Assembly: GCA_029255685.2 (NCBI GenBank)
Contig: CM055312.2
Coordinates: 70,384,792 to 70,448,791 of the forward strand
Length of the DNA: 64,000 nt
Direction of reading: 5' to 3'
From: Silene conica
Taxonomy: Eukaryota > Streptophyta > Magnoliopsida > Caryophyllales > Caryophyllaceae
The translations under genes and the position numbers were made by a program. This document shows positions 1 through 12,214 of the stretch, in pieces. How positions within the stretch are numbered: the stretch's first letter is position 1; the number at the start of each line of letters is the position of its first letter. The notes under the pieces are model-generated. The model had not been told where the DNA came from. It saw nothing but the letters and a program-made list of their open reading frames with translations, and made no database searches.

Positions 1-370
1 AGTTTACCAGCTTGAGCTCCTTAATTCCTCCACAGACAGTAAAGAATTCGTGCGGGATTGAAGATAGATGGTTTTTAGAAAGATCAAGAGCCTCTAAAGT
101 GGGAATTTGGCATGCAAGAGGTAAGAAACTGGAATCAGTGAGGCCTTTGTTGGACAAAGAAAGTCGAGTAACATAACTAGTGGTGTTGATATTATTGCAT
201 GTTACACCAGCCCATGAACAAGGGTTGTCGACAACGTTCCACGCAACTGAGGATGTTTGGTTTTTCAGGGTGTTGGACAGTTTGATCATGGCGGAATTTT
301 GTGTGGGAGATAGCTGAGCAGACACTGAATTGAGTAAGATGAAGAAGAAAACCATGTTGCCAAGCTTCAT
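1..370 (-). CDS. Leucine-rich-repeat receptor-like kinase, N-terminal part (runs off the window)
   Basis: The minus strand is open from an ATG at 370 to the window edge, about 123 residues. It begins with a signal peptide (MKLGNMVFFFILLNSVSAQ). An LRRNT_2 cap follows with the usual W...PCSW.GVTC pattern (VDNPCSWAGVTCN), then the first leucine-rich repeats (LSLSNKGLTDSSFLP, LEALDLSKNHLSSIP). In this family the protein is a plasma-membrane receptor with an extracellular LRR domain, one transmembrane segment and a cytoplasmic kinase domain; only the extracellular start is visible here. The wording of the first repeats resembles the Arabidopsis At1g34420 type from memory, so orthology is inference. 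The start is chosen because the signal peptide follows it directly. A receptor-like protein without a kinase cannot be excluded. Confidence 0.85.
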   Translation of the reverse strand, partial: MKLGNMVFFFILLNSVSAQLSPTQNSAMIKLSNTLKNQTSSVAWNVVDNPCSWAGVTCNNINTTSYVTRLSLSNKGLTDSSFLPLACQIPTLEALDLSKNHLSSIPHEFFTVCGGIKELKLVN

Positions 371-460
371 GTTAGCTAATGTTAAGGACGTAGGAGTATT
401 TAGTTATTGATCATTAGTTTATTGTTATTGTTAATATAAATTATAGATTAATTCATATGT
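371..460 (-). promoter_or_regulatory. Probable core promoter and short 5' UTR of the LRR receptor gene
   Basis: On the minus strand a TATA-like stretch (CTATAATTTATA, about 435-446) lies some 65-75 bases upstream of the receptor ATG. That spacing fits a core promoter with a short leader. No other element is clear. Confidence 0.3.
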
Positions 461-1045
461 GGAGGTTACAGAATTGTGATAACAGGAATCGAGAATAGAA
501 GAAAGACATACAGGAAAAACAAGGAATGTAGGAAGGATATGGCGTGTTGTTGGGGGCGTAGACTTGGAAAATTATGTGTAGAGGAGACTTGGATGTTTTC
601 TTTGAACAATGCATTGACTGAATTCAGTATTCACACCATTTTCCAAAAGGAAATAACATTATTATTATATTATGGTTAGTAACTCATTGTAAGACCGGTC
701 TTACATGTAAAACAGTCTCATTATATAAAAGGAAAATTTATTTGTTAGTATTAAATGAGTAACTTTATTATAAAAATGGACGATCGTCTTATTATAAAAT
801 TTGTATAATATGGTATGCCATCTTCGCATCATTTGTTTCTTGGATGACGTGGATGTTTTTCATTTGACAAATTGACTAGTTTTATATTTATAATTTTATG
901 CATTGTCATTTTCATAATGTATAAATAGACGTGAATAGGTTTTTTTGAGTAACATATTTTAAATATAGAATTTATATCTCTTTTAATACTAAATACACTT
1001 CAAAAGTTAATGATAAAAATGTTTTTTATGTCAAAATTACCTTTT
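461..1045. other. AT-rich intergenic sequence
   Basis: No gene is visible. Around 686-790 there are GTAAGACCGGTCTTAC-like and AGACGATCGTCTTA-like palindromic words of the kind seen at plant MITE ends. No complete element with a target-site duplication could be delimited. The short open frame at 476-679 has no recognisable domain. Confidence 0.5.
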
Positions 1046-1078
1046 ACTAGTTTTACGCCCGTGCAAAAAATGCACGGG
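1046..1078 (-). mobile_element. Helitron-like 3' terminus
   Basis: Read on the minus strand, a hairpin (CCCGTGCA, short T-run, TGCACGGG; 1058-1078) is followed after about seven bases by CTAG and a T (1050-1046). A GC-rich hairpin shortly before a CTRR end, inserted next to T, is the known 3' signature of Helitrons. The body would extend to the right. No Rep/helicase ORF and no 5' TC end could be assigned, so a non-autonomous copy or a chance match are both possible. A near-identical terminus occurs at 61858-61890. Confidence 0.45.
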
Positions 1079-2334
1079 TCTAATTTTATTAAATTGAAAA
1101 ATCAATAAGAAGGTAAATATATTTAACAAAAATATGATTTTAGTATCGCAGTCATATGACTCATATCAATGTAAAACTAAAAAGAATTTATATATTTGAC
1201 TTATACGCAAGTAAAAAATTAATGCATCTGCTTGATATTATAAAAATACACAATTTTTATTTAGGATGACCTATCGGCTTAAGTTCAAGACGAGTCAAAT
1301 ATCATATGTAAGATGAATAAGACAAAAAAAGGCATTTTGCATGACGAAAATAAAATATGTGTCCTATAATCCATGAGGAGCGATATGACCCGTTTTAAAT
1401 TTAAGACGGATAGTAGCCGATAAAAAAAAAATATATATTTTAAAATTATGCTTACGGATTTAGTCATAAGTTCCAAACCATCGCAATGAACCCAATTTTT
1501 TTTAGTCCAACCCTCTAACTACCGAAAAAAACTCCGACCATATAATATAATCCCATTTTTTTACGTACATTTAATACAGACTACAGAGTTACATATTTTC
1601 GTTAATTTCCAAATCTCAACTATTTTAATTTGTTGATTTCCACTATTTGAATGTTTTAATTTTTGCTGATTTATGTATTATTTTTATATTTGGTATTCGA
1701 TTGTTCTTATTTTGTTCTCATCGTCACTCAATTTAATTATTTTAGCTGCTGCATGTTAAAGTAATATTAAAAACTTTTTTAATCTTGACATATACTCTCT
1801 AAAGTCTATGCGTCTCAATCATATTACTATATTTAATATATGTCTTTAATTTATGTAAAATTAGTTAACTTATTATCAATGATCATTAAAGATTTGATTT
1901 TAAGGTTGAAATTGAAGTTAGGACTTCGAAAGACTTCATATTAAATTGATGAAAAATTGAGGGAGGTATTTAATTATGCATGAGAACATGGTGAACCCTA
2001 CCCTAATTTTAAAAAAATCATTTTCCTAATTTCATCCACCAATAAAACCCTTTAAAAGCTATTCCTTTTATAGTAAAGAGATTTTTGGTTATATGTCAAC
2101 AACTACCTTTTATTTTAATTTTGGTTGATGCATTGGTATTGTTTTGAATAGACTTTTGATTTGGCATCGAGTATGGAGATGACCATTTTCATATTTTTAT
2201 AGGGTGAACAAAGGGAGAATTTTGGGCCATAAATTATATGTCTGAAAATGGGAGAAAAGAGCAAATCCATGCCGGAAAGTTAACCTTTTTTGCAAGAAAA
2301 TGAATTTTGGGTAGTCTCTTGCAAAGGGACGTGC

Positions 2335-3045
2335 TTTTTCACATACGAATTTTACTCTTTTACATACGATTTTTACCTCACTACCCTTGTCATTTATTTT
2401 ATCATTCACTCAATTGATTTTCTCCCTCCTCTTTCATCCCCTTAAACCTACTAATCCGTTCACGCCCTTCCGTCACTAATTTCGTTCCCCTACTCCACAA
2501 AAACCCAAAAACAGAAACGGAAACGGAAATTAAAAAAGAAAAAATTAAAACTAATAAAATAAATAAATAAAAAAACAAAAACGAGAAACAAAAATTAAAA
2601 AAAGAGAAAGAGGAAATACGCGAATTGCAGTGGTCTGCAATAGCAGCCAACAAGCAAAAATCGCCGGCAATATGCCCCAATACAATAAACAATGACGTTA
2701 ACTAACCTGCGGCCGCTGACTACCAACACAATTATCCGTTAAGTAACCGGCGGTCGCCGTCTACCAACACAATTATCCGTTATGTATATAATTTCAATAA
2801 AATATAAATTTTATAATTTTAATAACACATATTAATAATCGTTAATAAACCGTATTACTTCAATAAGTGGAGAACTATAATTCATTCTTTAATTTTTTTA
2901 GAGCAATTGATTCAATTTTAGGGTAAAGAAAATATATAAGAGTTGTTCCGTGTATATTTAGTAAAAACACTTGGGTTTTAAGAAGGTAGTATATGGAAAA
3001 ATTATGATAAAGTGTATGTGAAAGAGTAAAGTTCGTATGTAAAAA
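2335..3045. repeat. Inverted repeat pair, possible MITE or fold-back remnant
   Basis: The word CACATACGAAYTTTACTCTT and its flanks at 2335-2368 return in inverted orientation at 3014-3045, about 28 of 30 bases matching. The arms are about 650 bp apart. No target-site duplication was found, so the element boundaries are unknown. Confidence 0.4.
2720..2782. repeat. 22-bp direct repeat, two copies
   Basis: CTACCAACACAATTATCCGT plus TA occurs at 2720-2741 and again at 2761-2782, a 41-bp period. Between the copies lie two GC-rich words (GCGGCCGC just before, GGCGGTCGCC between) that are unusual in this AT-rich stretch. Confidence 0.7.
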
Positions 3046-5279
3046 AGTAATTCCGCTTGCAAAAAGAAAGTAGTGGGAAAGCAAAAATAAAATAAAAGGC
3101 AGTTGTTCATAAATAACCCTAAATAAAAGATAATTTCTGACATGAAAGGGTAATAAAAAGACTAATTTAAAAAAGTTATCTTGAAAACATATGAATTCTT
3201 ATTCTCTTTTTAAGCAAGGTACGATGCATGATCATTAATATGATATGGGATTTATAAATTTGTAAAAAACAAAGATCGATCCAAAAACCGACTGAAATAC
3301 ACCGAAAAATAACCCGTTTGTTCAATTGTAAGTCACTGACCCGACCTAATAGTAACTCTCATAACTCATGAGTTATAATACGGGTCAAAACACGCCTGCC
3401 CAGTGACCGAGTTGCTAAGTTATTTAAAGTTTTTATTTACTATTAATATATAATATGCATTGACTTTGATAATTTTACGATAAAATATGTTTGTATTTGT
3501 AATAAAACATAAATTACTCCATGATAATCATATATATTTAGTCACAATTTTATCAATACTTCATAAATCAACACCACAGTGGATTGATTAAATAAAAAAA
3601 CTGGATATTCTGACAAATATCCTAGTCCATATACTAAATTAAATAACTATAAAATTAAGAAAATAAAATATTTACAATAAGAAATGTCGAAAATATTTTT
3701 TTGTTAGGAAAGGTTGTATGCCCCAACCTGTATCTGACCCAACTTGAATATGTTTGGTATAAAATGGTATATTTTAAATCTGAAACAAACCTGACTCATT
3801 ACCTACATCTAAAATGATAGAATTTGTTACCCGCTTGACCAACCCGTTTAACAAGTCTAGATATAACTGAAAGAATTTTAATTAAAATATTATTTTGGGA
3901 ACAATAATATTGTATGCTTTATACAAATGTCATAAGAATTCATTTGTAAGCCTTTTCTAATTCACATATATATAAAAAAACATAATTAAGTAAATATCTA
4001 CCACCCAATAAAATATTACACTTTTTTTTTTTTTTATTAAAGACCATCTCAATTTAAGACGAGTCACGTAGTCGAATTAAATGAAGTCAAAATAAAAAAC
4101 GTAAAATCGTCAAAAAATGTATTTAAAAGTTCAATATAGTTCATCTAACAAAATTCGAAAGGCTTATTTTTCAGTCCAAAATCAGTATTCTAAACTCTTT
4201 CTCTCTATTTTATTTACATTGAAAAAACAACTATTCTCAAACTATTGTCTTCACCATTAGGTATTTGGCTTGTCCTTCTCATACTATTGTATTCCTATTT
4301 TGTTGAACTTAAAGCTCTAATACTTTTTACAAAGATTTGACATATTTTGATTTCAATAAAATTTTTCCAATTAAATAATTTTTTAACATTCAATTTTATT
4401 TATTTTAAGCCTTATTCAAAACATTATTTTTCACATTTGAAGAGTTGTGAATCTTGCGATTTATTCTGAATAATATATTGATGTGGTATATTGGATTTGT
4501 CAATTTTTATGTTTTATATATTTAAATAATATAGAGTATAAATTAGCAAAAACAATGGCAATTGTCATAAAATATTGCATTTTTTCTATGAAATACTGTA
4601 TTTACCTTTATTTTTTGTATTATTGTTAATAAAGCGTAATTAATTATCATTAAATTGATATCCTTTAATTGATGGATCATAATTAATTAATTTATTTTGT
4701 TAATTTTCGTGATAATATATTTTGATCAATTTATTCATATTTTAGAAAGTTAAATTTTGTATTATGTATGATTATTGCAGTTGCGCTTACCACTTTTATT
4801 ATCGGATTTTTTTCATTGGGCCTTACCGCTATTGCAAGTAATATATATGTTGTATAGGATTATGCGGATGCACCAAATTGCTTAAGCTGTTTTTATTTTT
4901 ATATAGATAAGAATACCGAGTTGATGGTAGAATACGATGAACAATTAGTCTCCTTTAGTACAAATTTATATTCCTTAATATTAAAACGGATTAAATATCA
5001 TTTTAAAATGGATCAACTACTATTCTTTTTATCTTACGGCTATCGAGTATTATTGCGATTTAATGATTTTTCTTTAAGTGCGCCTAATGAGGAATACTAA
5101 CAATATTAATGGAAAGAAAATGATAATGTCAATTACGGCCCATTGGGTTGAATTTAAACATTTAATATCTTCTATGTTTGGTACACAATATTAATTTAAT
5201 AATTTAAGATTAAATTACACATAAACCAAGACAATACACATATCATACTACTTCTCTTTTTACTGCACTAAAGTAAAAA

Positions 5280-7244
5280 ATGCTCCCAAACCCTAATGCC
5301 CACATCTCCATAGGAGATAACCAAAATTCAAGATCTACAAAAAAATGCAAAATGCAAGCGGAAATAAATGGCGATCACCATGAAGTGCCTCTCCATGACG
5401 GCATGTTGGTTGAGGACGAGGTGGTAACCTTTCTCAGAGGGGAACCTAATCGTGTGTCGTACAAGGACTCGCTGACTTTTGGAGGAGAACCATCTTTTGC
5501 TATTAGGCAGGAGACGGGATACTCGATATTAAGCAATGAAATGTTTGAGGACGACTCTGAATATGACGAGGAGGATTCTGAGAAGGAGCAAGACCCTACA
5601 TGTCCAACCATTCTTTTAACAAAAGCAGAGAAAATGAAAATTCGCAAACACTGGAAAAATACCTTGATTATCAAGATGTTTGACAAGAGTATCGGGTATT
5701 TTGCGCTACTTCGGCAAATAAAGAAGAAGTGGAGTCTTAAAGGAGGTTTATCCCTCATGGATGTGGGTTCATCTTTCTACGTTGCGAGATTTACTAACAG
5801 AGAGGATTATGAATTTGTCCTCACCCAAGGGCCGTGGATGATTGGAGACCATTATCTCACGATTCGGAAATGGGTGCCAAATTTTGTCGCAAATGATGAA
5901 CCAATACGATTCCTAACGACTTGGGTCCGCATCCCGAGACTCTCTGTGGAATATTATCATGAGGATATCCTCCGGAAAATTGGAAGCAAAATAGGCAAGG
6001 TAATTCGAATTGACCAACCGACAGCCATGGTTGAAAGAGGGCAATTTGTTCGTATGAGTGTAGAGGTAGACTTATCCAAACCGCTGTTATCGAAATTCCG
6101 TATGAACGGAAAAATTTGGCTCATACAATATGAAGGGCTCCGTCAAATATGCTACGAATGTGGCAAACTAGGTCACATAGACTCTGTCTGCCCTACTTTT
6201 AGTGTAGAAACTGCCCAAAATAGAGACAGACTGCGTGGGGACGGTGAGTACAGGGAAGTACCACAGGTGCAGGAAAGTGTATCAGATGGGAAGAATGACA
6301 ACAATGAGGTTTATGGAGCTTGGATGCATGTCAAAAAACCGACTAGAAAAACCGAAAACAGAGGGCGTGGAAAATTAGATTTTCGAAGACTGATTTTAGG
6401 AGCTAGCTCTGAAAAACAAAGTAATCCAAATTCGGGTTCTCGTTTTTTTGCTTTGGAGACGGAAGAAGGAGCTGACGAACATAGGATTGATCAAGAAACA
6501 GGAAAAATTAATGAAAATGCAGTGCTGACAGATGAAGGTTTTGTCGAGGAGGACAACCTCATGAACCAGGGTGCACCACCGGCTCACGAGAAAACTCAGA
6601 TGCATGATAGGTCGGAAACGATAAAATCGAACGAGAATCTTTCGACAGAAAATTATTCACCAAATATCCGTTTATTACCTATTTTGGCATCCAGTGAAGG
6701 CAATATGGGACCACAAAATCAAGAGAATCAATTTGCTTCCAATTCCAGACAGAATTCTATTCCTAATCCAACTCTATTGCCAAATCACAATCTACCTCTT
6801 TTAAGGAAAAATCAATCCTTCTCAACACAGAATCCGTCTTTCATTCCTAAAAATACGCCCTCTAAAACTTCTCGGTTCCAAAACTACAAAGAAAACCAAA
6901 AAACAATTCTTACAAATAGAAACTCACGACTGGTGTATAAAAAATCAACTAGACTCGGGAATGCGACGAATGCAATTCAACATGGACTTAAAATCCTCAA
7001 TAGATCCGAGTCCTCGTACACACCAGGTGACAATTCCTCCCTCTCTTCACCTCTCCTTAATCTCACTAATGGAAGGCCCCCATCTGATATCGGGGATTCC
7101 GTTAGCGCACCAGATGGAGCTGAACATAGGGCCTGTACCGGTTTTGAATCAGAGTGCTTTGGAGTCAGTACTAGTGGTGACTCTTCTAACATGGATGCTG
7201 AGAATTCTCAGCAATTTGTCCGAGGCTTATTTGTCCTCGAATAA
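5280..7244 (+). CDS. LINE ORF1 protein (DUF4283 plus CCHC zinc knuckle), open
   Basis: This 654-residue frame is uninterrupted. After an acidic N-terminus (residues about 85-105) comes a DUF4283-type domain at about 110-215, then a CCHC knuckle CYECGKLGHIDSVC at about 290-304, then a long polar tail rich in Asn, Ser and Gln. ORF1 proteins of this kind bind the element's RNA and accompany it into the nucleus. The ATG at 5280 is the first in the element, 44 bases after its 5' end. ORF2 begins 20 bases after the stop in another frame, the usual plant L1 layout. ORF1 is open while ORF2 is broken, which may be chance or may mean ORF1 was lost more slowly. Confidence 0.88.
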   Translation: MLPNPNAHISIGDNQNSRSTKKCKMQAEINGDHHEVPLHDGMLVEDEVVTFLRGEPNRVSYKDSLTFGGEPSFAIRQETGYSILSNEMFEDDSEYDEEDSEKEQDPTCPTILLTKAEKMKIRKHWKNTLIIKMFDKSIGYFALLRQIKKKWSLKGGLSLMDVGSSFYVARFTNREDYEFVLTQGPWMIGDHYLTIRKWVPNFVANDEPIRFLTTWVRIPRLSVEYYHEDILRKIGSKIGKVIRIDQPTAMVERGQFVRMSVEVDLSKPLLSKFRMNGKIWLIQYEGLRQICYECGKLGHIDSVCPTFSVETAQNRDRLRGDGEYREVPQVQESVSDGKNDNNEVYGAWMHVKKPTRKTENRGRGKLDFRRLILGASSEKQSNPNSGSRFFALETEEGADEHRIDQETGKINENAVLTDEGFVEEDNLMNQGAPPAHEKTQMHDRSETIKSNENLSTENYSPNIRLLPILASSEGNMGPQNQENQFASNSRQNSIPNPTLLPNHNLPLLRKNQSFSTQNPSFIPKNTPSKTSRFQNYKENQKTILTNRNSRLVYKKSTRLGNATNAIQHGLKILNRSESSYTPGDNSSLSSPLLNLTNGRPPSDIGDSVSAPDGAEHRACTGFESECFGVSTSGDSSNMDAENSQQFVRGLFVLE

Positions 7245-7263
7245 CCCTATTATAAAGTGTCTT

Positions 7264-10200
7264 ATGGATCGTTTTCCGAACCAATTATGTCACAAGAGAC
7301 CTTTAAAAATCGTGACTTGGAATGTACAAGGGGCAGGGACTTCTGAGTTCATGAAGATGCTGAAAGAACTTTTGTTTTGCAATCAACCTCAAGTTTTAGC
7401 TCTCTTTGAAACCCACATCAGTGGTGACACGGTGCAACGAGTGTGCGACCAAATAAACTTCAGTGAAAAAACTAGAATCGATGCCCAGGGCTTTAGTGGT
7501 GGAATTTGGCTGTTTTGGAAGACGGAAGAGGTTACTGTTACTCCCGTTATTTCTCACACTCAACATATTACTGTGGAAATTACTCGCCGAGGCGAAGTAC
7601 CGTGGTTTTATTCTGCATTTTATGCGAGCCCAGATTCGAGGAAAAAAGAAGATTTTTGGAAATTAGAAAATTTTGCTAAGTCCCAGAACAGACCGTGGTT
7701 GGCAATGGGTGATTTCAATGATACCCGGTTTGTGTCGGAGAGGAACGGGGACAGTGATAGTATGAGGCAACGATGTGCTCGTTTAAACTCGTGGTTGGAG
7801 CGTGCGGACTTAATTGAACTAGACTTCTCAGGACCCGAATACACCTGGTCAAGAGGTCATACGATCCAAACTAGACAGTGGGCAAGGTTAGACCGAGCGT
7901 TTTGTAACTCGGAATAGCGTTTAATGTTCGCGGAAGGCTCGACAAGGCACCTAGTTCAAAACCAATCGGATCATTGTCCCATCTTGGTCAGTACCACGGG
8001 ATTTGCACCCATCCCGAGACTGCTCCGTCCGTTTAGATTCCAAGCTGCTTGGATGGGACACGCACACTTCGATAAATTTGTCAAAGAAACGTAGGATAAC
8101 AACCAGCCCTTATTCCTTTCATACACAAATTTGCAGATAAACTCCAACAATGAAACCACGAAACTTTTGGCAATATTTTTGCTCGAAAAAGAAGTCTAGA
8201 GCGCAGATTAGAAGGCATACAAAGAAAATTGGGACATGGTGGAACGAATGGTCTCCTCCAACTCGAACTGAAATTAAAACAACAACTCAATGCAGTCCTT
8301 CGAGAGGAGGAAATATTATGGTTTCAGAAGTCGAGAATGGAAAAGATTTGTGATGGTGACCGTAATACTAGGCTGTTTCACCTAAGTACAATTATCAAAC
8401 GGAGACGCAATCGAATCGAGAGCTTACAAGATGCTGAAGGAAATTGGATATGGGTCCGACGAAAGTGAAGCGGATGATTCTTGATTACTATCAGGCTCTT
8501 TTCGCTGGAGAAGTGTCCCTTATTAACTTACAAAACATGATTTGTGGTGCCTTCCCGAAACTGTCAACAATTGAACAATTGAATCTAGCCAGAAATTTCT
8601 CGATAGATGACATTCGAAGTGCCCTGAACCAAATGTCTCCGTACAAAGCCCCAGGTCCGGATGGGTTTCAAGCTTTGTTCTACCAAAATCAGTGGGACGC
8701 TGTTTATCCGAGTCTAAGTCAGTTGATTATTCAAGTCTTCCACCATAATCAGTTCCCAGAGGGATTAGGTGATGCATTTATTTGTCTCATACCAAAAACA
8801 GACCACCCCTCACATGTGTCCCAATTTCAGCCAATCGGGTTATGTAACGTGGTTTATAAAATAATCACGAAAATGATTGTTAATCGACTAAAACCAATTC
8901 TACCGGTTTTTATTAGCCCGATGGAGAGCAGCTTTGTCCCCAAAAGACAGATAACGGATAACATAATTCTGGTGCAGGAAGTTTTACACTCAATGCGAAG
9001 TAAGAAAGGTAAAACCGGGTTCATGGTTCTTAAACTCGATTTAGAAAAGGGTTACGACAAACTGGAATGGCCTTTTATTGAGCACACACTAAGAGATATG
9101 GATTTGCCGAGCTCGATGATCCGAACCATAATGAGATGCATTACCTCGTCCAAACTTAACATCCTATGGAATGGTGAAAAAACCGAGAGTTTTGCCCTAC
9201 TCGCGGTATAAGACAAGGTGACCCGTTATCTCCATATATTTTTACCATTTGTATGGAGAAACTAAGTCATTTAATAGAAGGTGAACATCGACAAAAGCGG
9301 TGGAAAGGTTTCCCAACTAGTCGGTATGGTCCTATTCTTACTCATCTCTTTTTTGCGGATGACATTATTCTTTTTGGCAAAGCTACAATACAACAAGCGA
9401 CAATGATAAAAAGTTGTCTTGAAACTTTTTGTTCAGCTTCTGGGCAACGAGTGAGTCTTTCGAAGTCTCGAGTATTTTTCTCACCAAACGTTAATGCTTT
9501 TGATGAACAAGCAATTTTACAGACGCTTGGTTTCGCAAAAACAGATGACTTAGGCATGTACTTGGGAATGCCAACTATCAATGGAAGGGTGACAAAAGAG
9601 ACTTTCGACTTTATCGCCCGGAAAGTGGACAAGAGATTAACAGGATGGAAATCAAAAACTTTATCACTGGCTGGCCGAGCTACTTTGATACAATCTACTT
9701 TAGCCTCGATTCCGGCTTATGCAATGCAAACGACAAAATTACCTCGAAATTTATGCGATGAACTAGATAAGAAATCGCGTAGATTTCTATGGGGTGGTGA
9801 TGAGGATAGCAGGAAAATGAGCCTAGTTTCGTGGGAGAATGTCACGAAAGAGAAGGAGAATGGCGGGCTGGGGCTGCGGCCGATGCGACAGGTAAATACA
9901 GCCTTCATGGCTAAGATCGGATGGCGTATGTTGTCTGAACCGAATGCTTTATGGGCTAGAGTCTTGCGTTTCAAATACTGTAAAGGAAGATGTGATAGGG
10001 ATATGTTCATGGCAAAGCAAGCTAGTTCGAATCTCTGGAAAGGAGTATTAGATGTGGTCGGTATTTTAAAAACGGGACTAAACAACTCGATAGGGAATGG
10101 TAGGACTACTCTGTTTTGGAGAGATAGATGGGCAACCCACAAAACTTTAGAGGAGGAGGCTGTTATTCCCATAACGGACAATATTCGCTCATCCTTAGTG

Positions 10201-11381
10201 GAAGATTTGTGGGATGCGAATACGGGATGACAGTGGTCGGAGTTTGCTGAATATTTGCCGGATAGCGTGCTACAAACTATAGCATCTTTTGAGGTTTTAC
10301 CAGGTGATGATAAGTCCGACGAAGTATACTGGACAGCAACTTCTTCTGGATTTTTCACAATTAAGTCCGATCTTAAAATAATTCGAAATGAAGGTGAGGA
10401 ACAAACTGAATCGTTTTGGAAATTACCTTGGAAAACATGGGCTCCTCAAAGAATTCGGGTTTTCTTATGGCTACTGCTACACGACCGAATTATGTCCAGC
10501 GTTAATCGCCACCGGCGGGGGTTAACAGATGATCTGTGCTGTCAGTTTGTCAAATATGCGCGGGGGTGGAGGAATCAACAATTCACTTGCTGAGAGACTG
10601 CCGAGAAGCTCGAAAGGTATGGGCTCTATTTCCAATAGCATGACAACAATGGTTCTATAATTCGAGTACTATCCGGGATTGGGTAATAACGAACCTAGAA
10701 GGAAAGAATGTTGAGATGGAGAACTGGGAAACTCATTTCGCGGTGGTGGTATGGTGGATTTGGAAATGGCGAAATTGCCGAGTTTTTGATCGAACGGAGG
10801 ACATAGTGGAAAACAAAAAAATGTTCTTAAGGCTTCGGTTACAGGAAGTTCGACAAGCTCACGAAAATGCTTATTCGGATTTAAACCAGCCTCCGATGCG
10901 TAAAGAGATTTTTGTCAGATGGCTGGCTCCACCTGAAACATGGGTTACTTTAAATATCGATGGTGCGTCCAAGGGGAACCCAGGCCTCGCTGGGGCGGGT
11001 GGAGTTTTCAGAAATTCTAGAGGACAGGTCCTTTGGGCTTTTGCCGAGAGGTTGGGGATAGCCACGGTCACAAGGGCAGAATTAATGGCGTTGAATAGGG
11101 GGCTAATGATTGCGATGGAAAAACAGATTGAAAGAATTATCATTCAGGCGGATTCTAAGATGGTGATAAATTTCATGGAATTGGTACCGACCGTGCCAAC
11201 AGCTCATATGCATATGGTCAAGATATGTCAATCATTTATTCGAGACACTCAATGGCAAATCGAGATGCACCATATTTATCGAGAGGTGAATACATGTGCG
11301 GACTGGCTAGCTAATTCCGGGGTTACTCAAACTCAACAGGTGATCCGATATGATATGGCGAATGTACCGAATCATCTGTAA
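7264..11381 (+). pseudogene. LINE ORF2 (endonuclease, reverse transcriptase, RNase H), broken
   Basis: The start is taken at ATG 7264, just before the endonuclease (KIVTWNVQGAG near residue 20; MGDFN and the LDR motif later). The reverse transcriptase runs about 8630-9450 with YKAPGPDG, IRQGDPLSPY and the catalytic FADD near 9349-9366. A zf-RVT region (FWKLPWKTWAPQRIRVFLW) follows at about 10410-10590. RNase H spans about 10945-11370 with the acidic residues in NIDGASKGNPG, AELMAL, QADSK and ADWLAN. The frame is interrupted by a stop at 7915-7917, decay and frame changes at about 8090-8230, frame changes near 8450 and 9200, a stop at 10228-10230, and decay at about 10590-10715. No single protein could be made. 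Confidence 0.9.
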
Positions 11382-11471
11382 CTTTGGCGCAGCAAGACTG
11401 GAGTGGGGTTGCGTGGCCTAGGCTTGTACCATGCTCTGGATCTCCCTGCTAAGAGTTCTCTGTTAGTCTTA

Positions 11472-12030
11472 GGGGGTGTTTGGTTGGGGCATTTGGAATG
11501 GATTGGAATGGATTCCATCCATTCAAGTGTTTGGTTGGACCCTTTTGGAATGGAGTTTGATACCCAAGGGGTTCCAAATCCATTCCAAACCCTTGGAATC
11601 CCATACCCATGTCTCAACCTAAGGTTCTAACTCCATTCCACCTCATCCCAAATTACATATTTTGTTATAAAACATTTTATGTGGATTTTTTTTCATAGAA
11701 CATTTTATGTGAATTTTTTCATTAAAAAAAGCTACGTACTTTTCATAAAACATTTTATGTGGATTGTTTTCATAAAATATTTTATGTGAATTTTGGCTTT
11801 GTTGTAGTTAATTTTAATTCAAAATAATATAATTGCAGTTATCTATGATAAAGAAAATGAAATAATTTTAAATCCATACTAAATGTGAATCAAACAATAA
11901 GAATGGCATTTTACAATCCATTACGAGATCAAACCAAACAAACATTAATAAGTATGGGATTCTAACTCCATACCTCCTTGGTATTAGAATCCATTCCATT
12001 CCATTCCAATTGTTTGAACCAAACGGCCCC
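11472..12030. mobile_element. MITE (non-autonomous DNA transposon) in the LINE 3' UTR
   Basis: The ends are GGGGGTGTTTGGTTGGGGC and, inverted, GGGGCCGTTTGGTTCAAAC. Both are followed inward by repeated GGAATGGA words, so the terminal inverted repeats extend at least 30 bases imperfectly. The left flank is TTA and the right TAA, so the duplication is not clean. A PIF/Harbinger or a hAT origin are both possible. There is no coding capacity; the interior repeats the phrase CATTTTATGTG(G/A)ATT several times (11672-11790). Confidence 0.75.
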
Positions 12031-12214
12031 TAAGTGTTTGTTTATTTGTTTTAGTTTTCGTTTTGGGTTTAGTAAGTGCCGTTATTTTCGTTTTATTTTG
12101 GTTGTTCCTTGCTTTTAGTTGTAATTCTTTTTGGGGCTTTCCCCTCTTCTATTTACCAAGAAAAACATAAACCAATACAATTAATGCATATATAAGAACT
12201 TCTTTCTTTATTTA

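Larger units (their letters stand above)
1079..5218. other. Long AT-rich intergenic region with repeat remnants
   Basis: No supported gene. The short open frames here are low in complexity and lack domains. It holds an inverted repeat (2335-3045), a short direct repeat (2720-2782) and scattered words such as AGACGAGTCA near 1290 and 4058 that look like decayed MITE ends. A pyrimidine-rich, then purine-rich stretch lies at about 2400-2610. Confidence 0.5.
5236..12164 (+). mobile_element. Full-length L1-type LINE (non-LTR retrotransposon) with 17-bp target-site duplication
   Basis: The element has a short 5' leader, ORF1 (5280-7244), ORF2 (7264-11381), and a 3' UTR ending in an A-rich tail (ACCAAGAAAA, to 12164). 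It is flanked by ACATAAACCAAGACAAT (5219-5235) and ACATAAACCAATACAAT (12165-12181), which match at 16 of 17 bases. That is the expected mark of target-primed reverse transcription. Domain order is DUF4283 and zinc knuckle, then endonuclease, reverse transcriptase, zf-RVT and RNase H, as in plant L1 elements with a C-terminal RNase H. A 559-bp MITE (11472-12030) was inserted later into the 3' UTR. ORF2 has several disabling changes, so the copy is dead although full length. Confidence 0.93.

Noticed and set aside
9717-10358. Minus-strand 213-residue open frame
   Set aside because: It is the antisense shadow of LINE ORF2 in the region between reverse transcriptase and zf-RVT.
7264-11381. LINE RNase H part (from 10716) as a separate host RNase H-like gene
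   Set aside because: It follows in order from the LINE reverse transcriptase and zf-RVT and lies inside the LINE's own target duplications.
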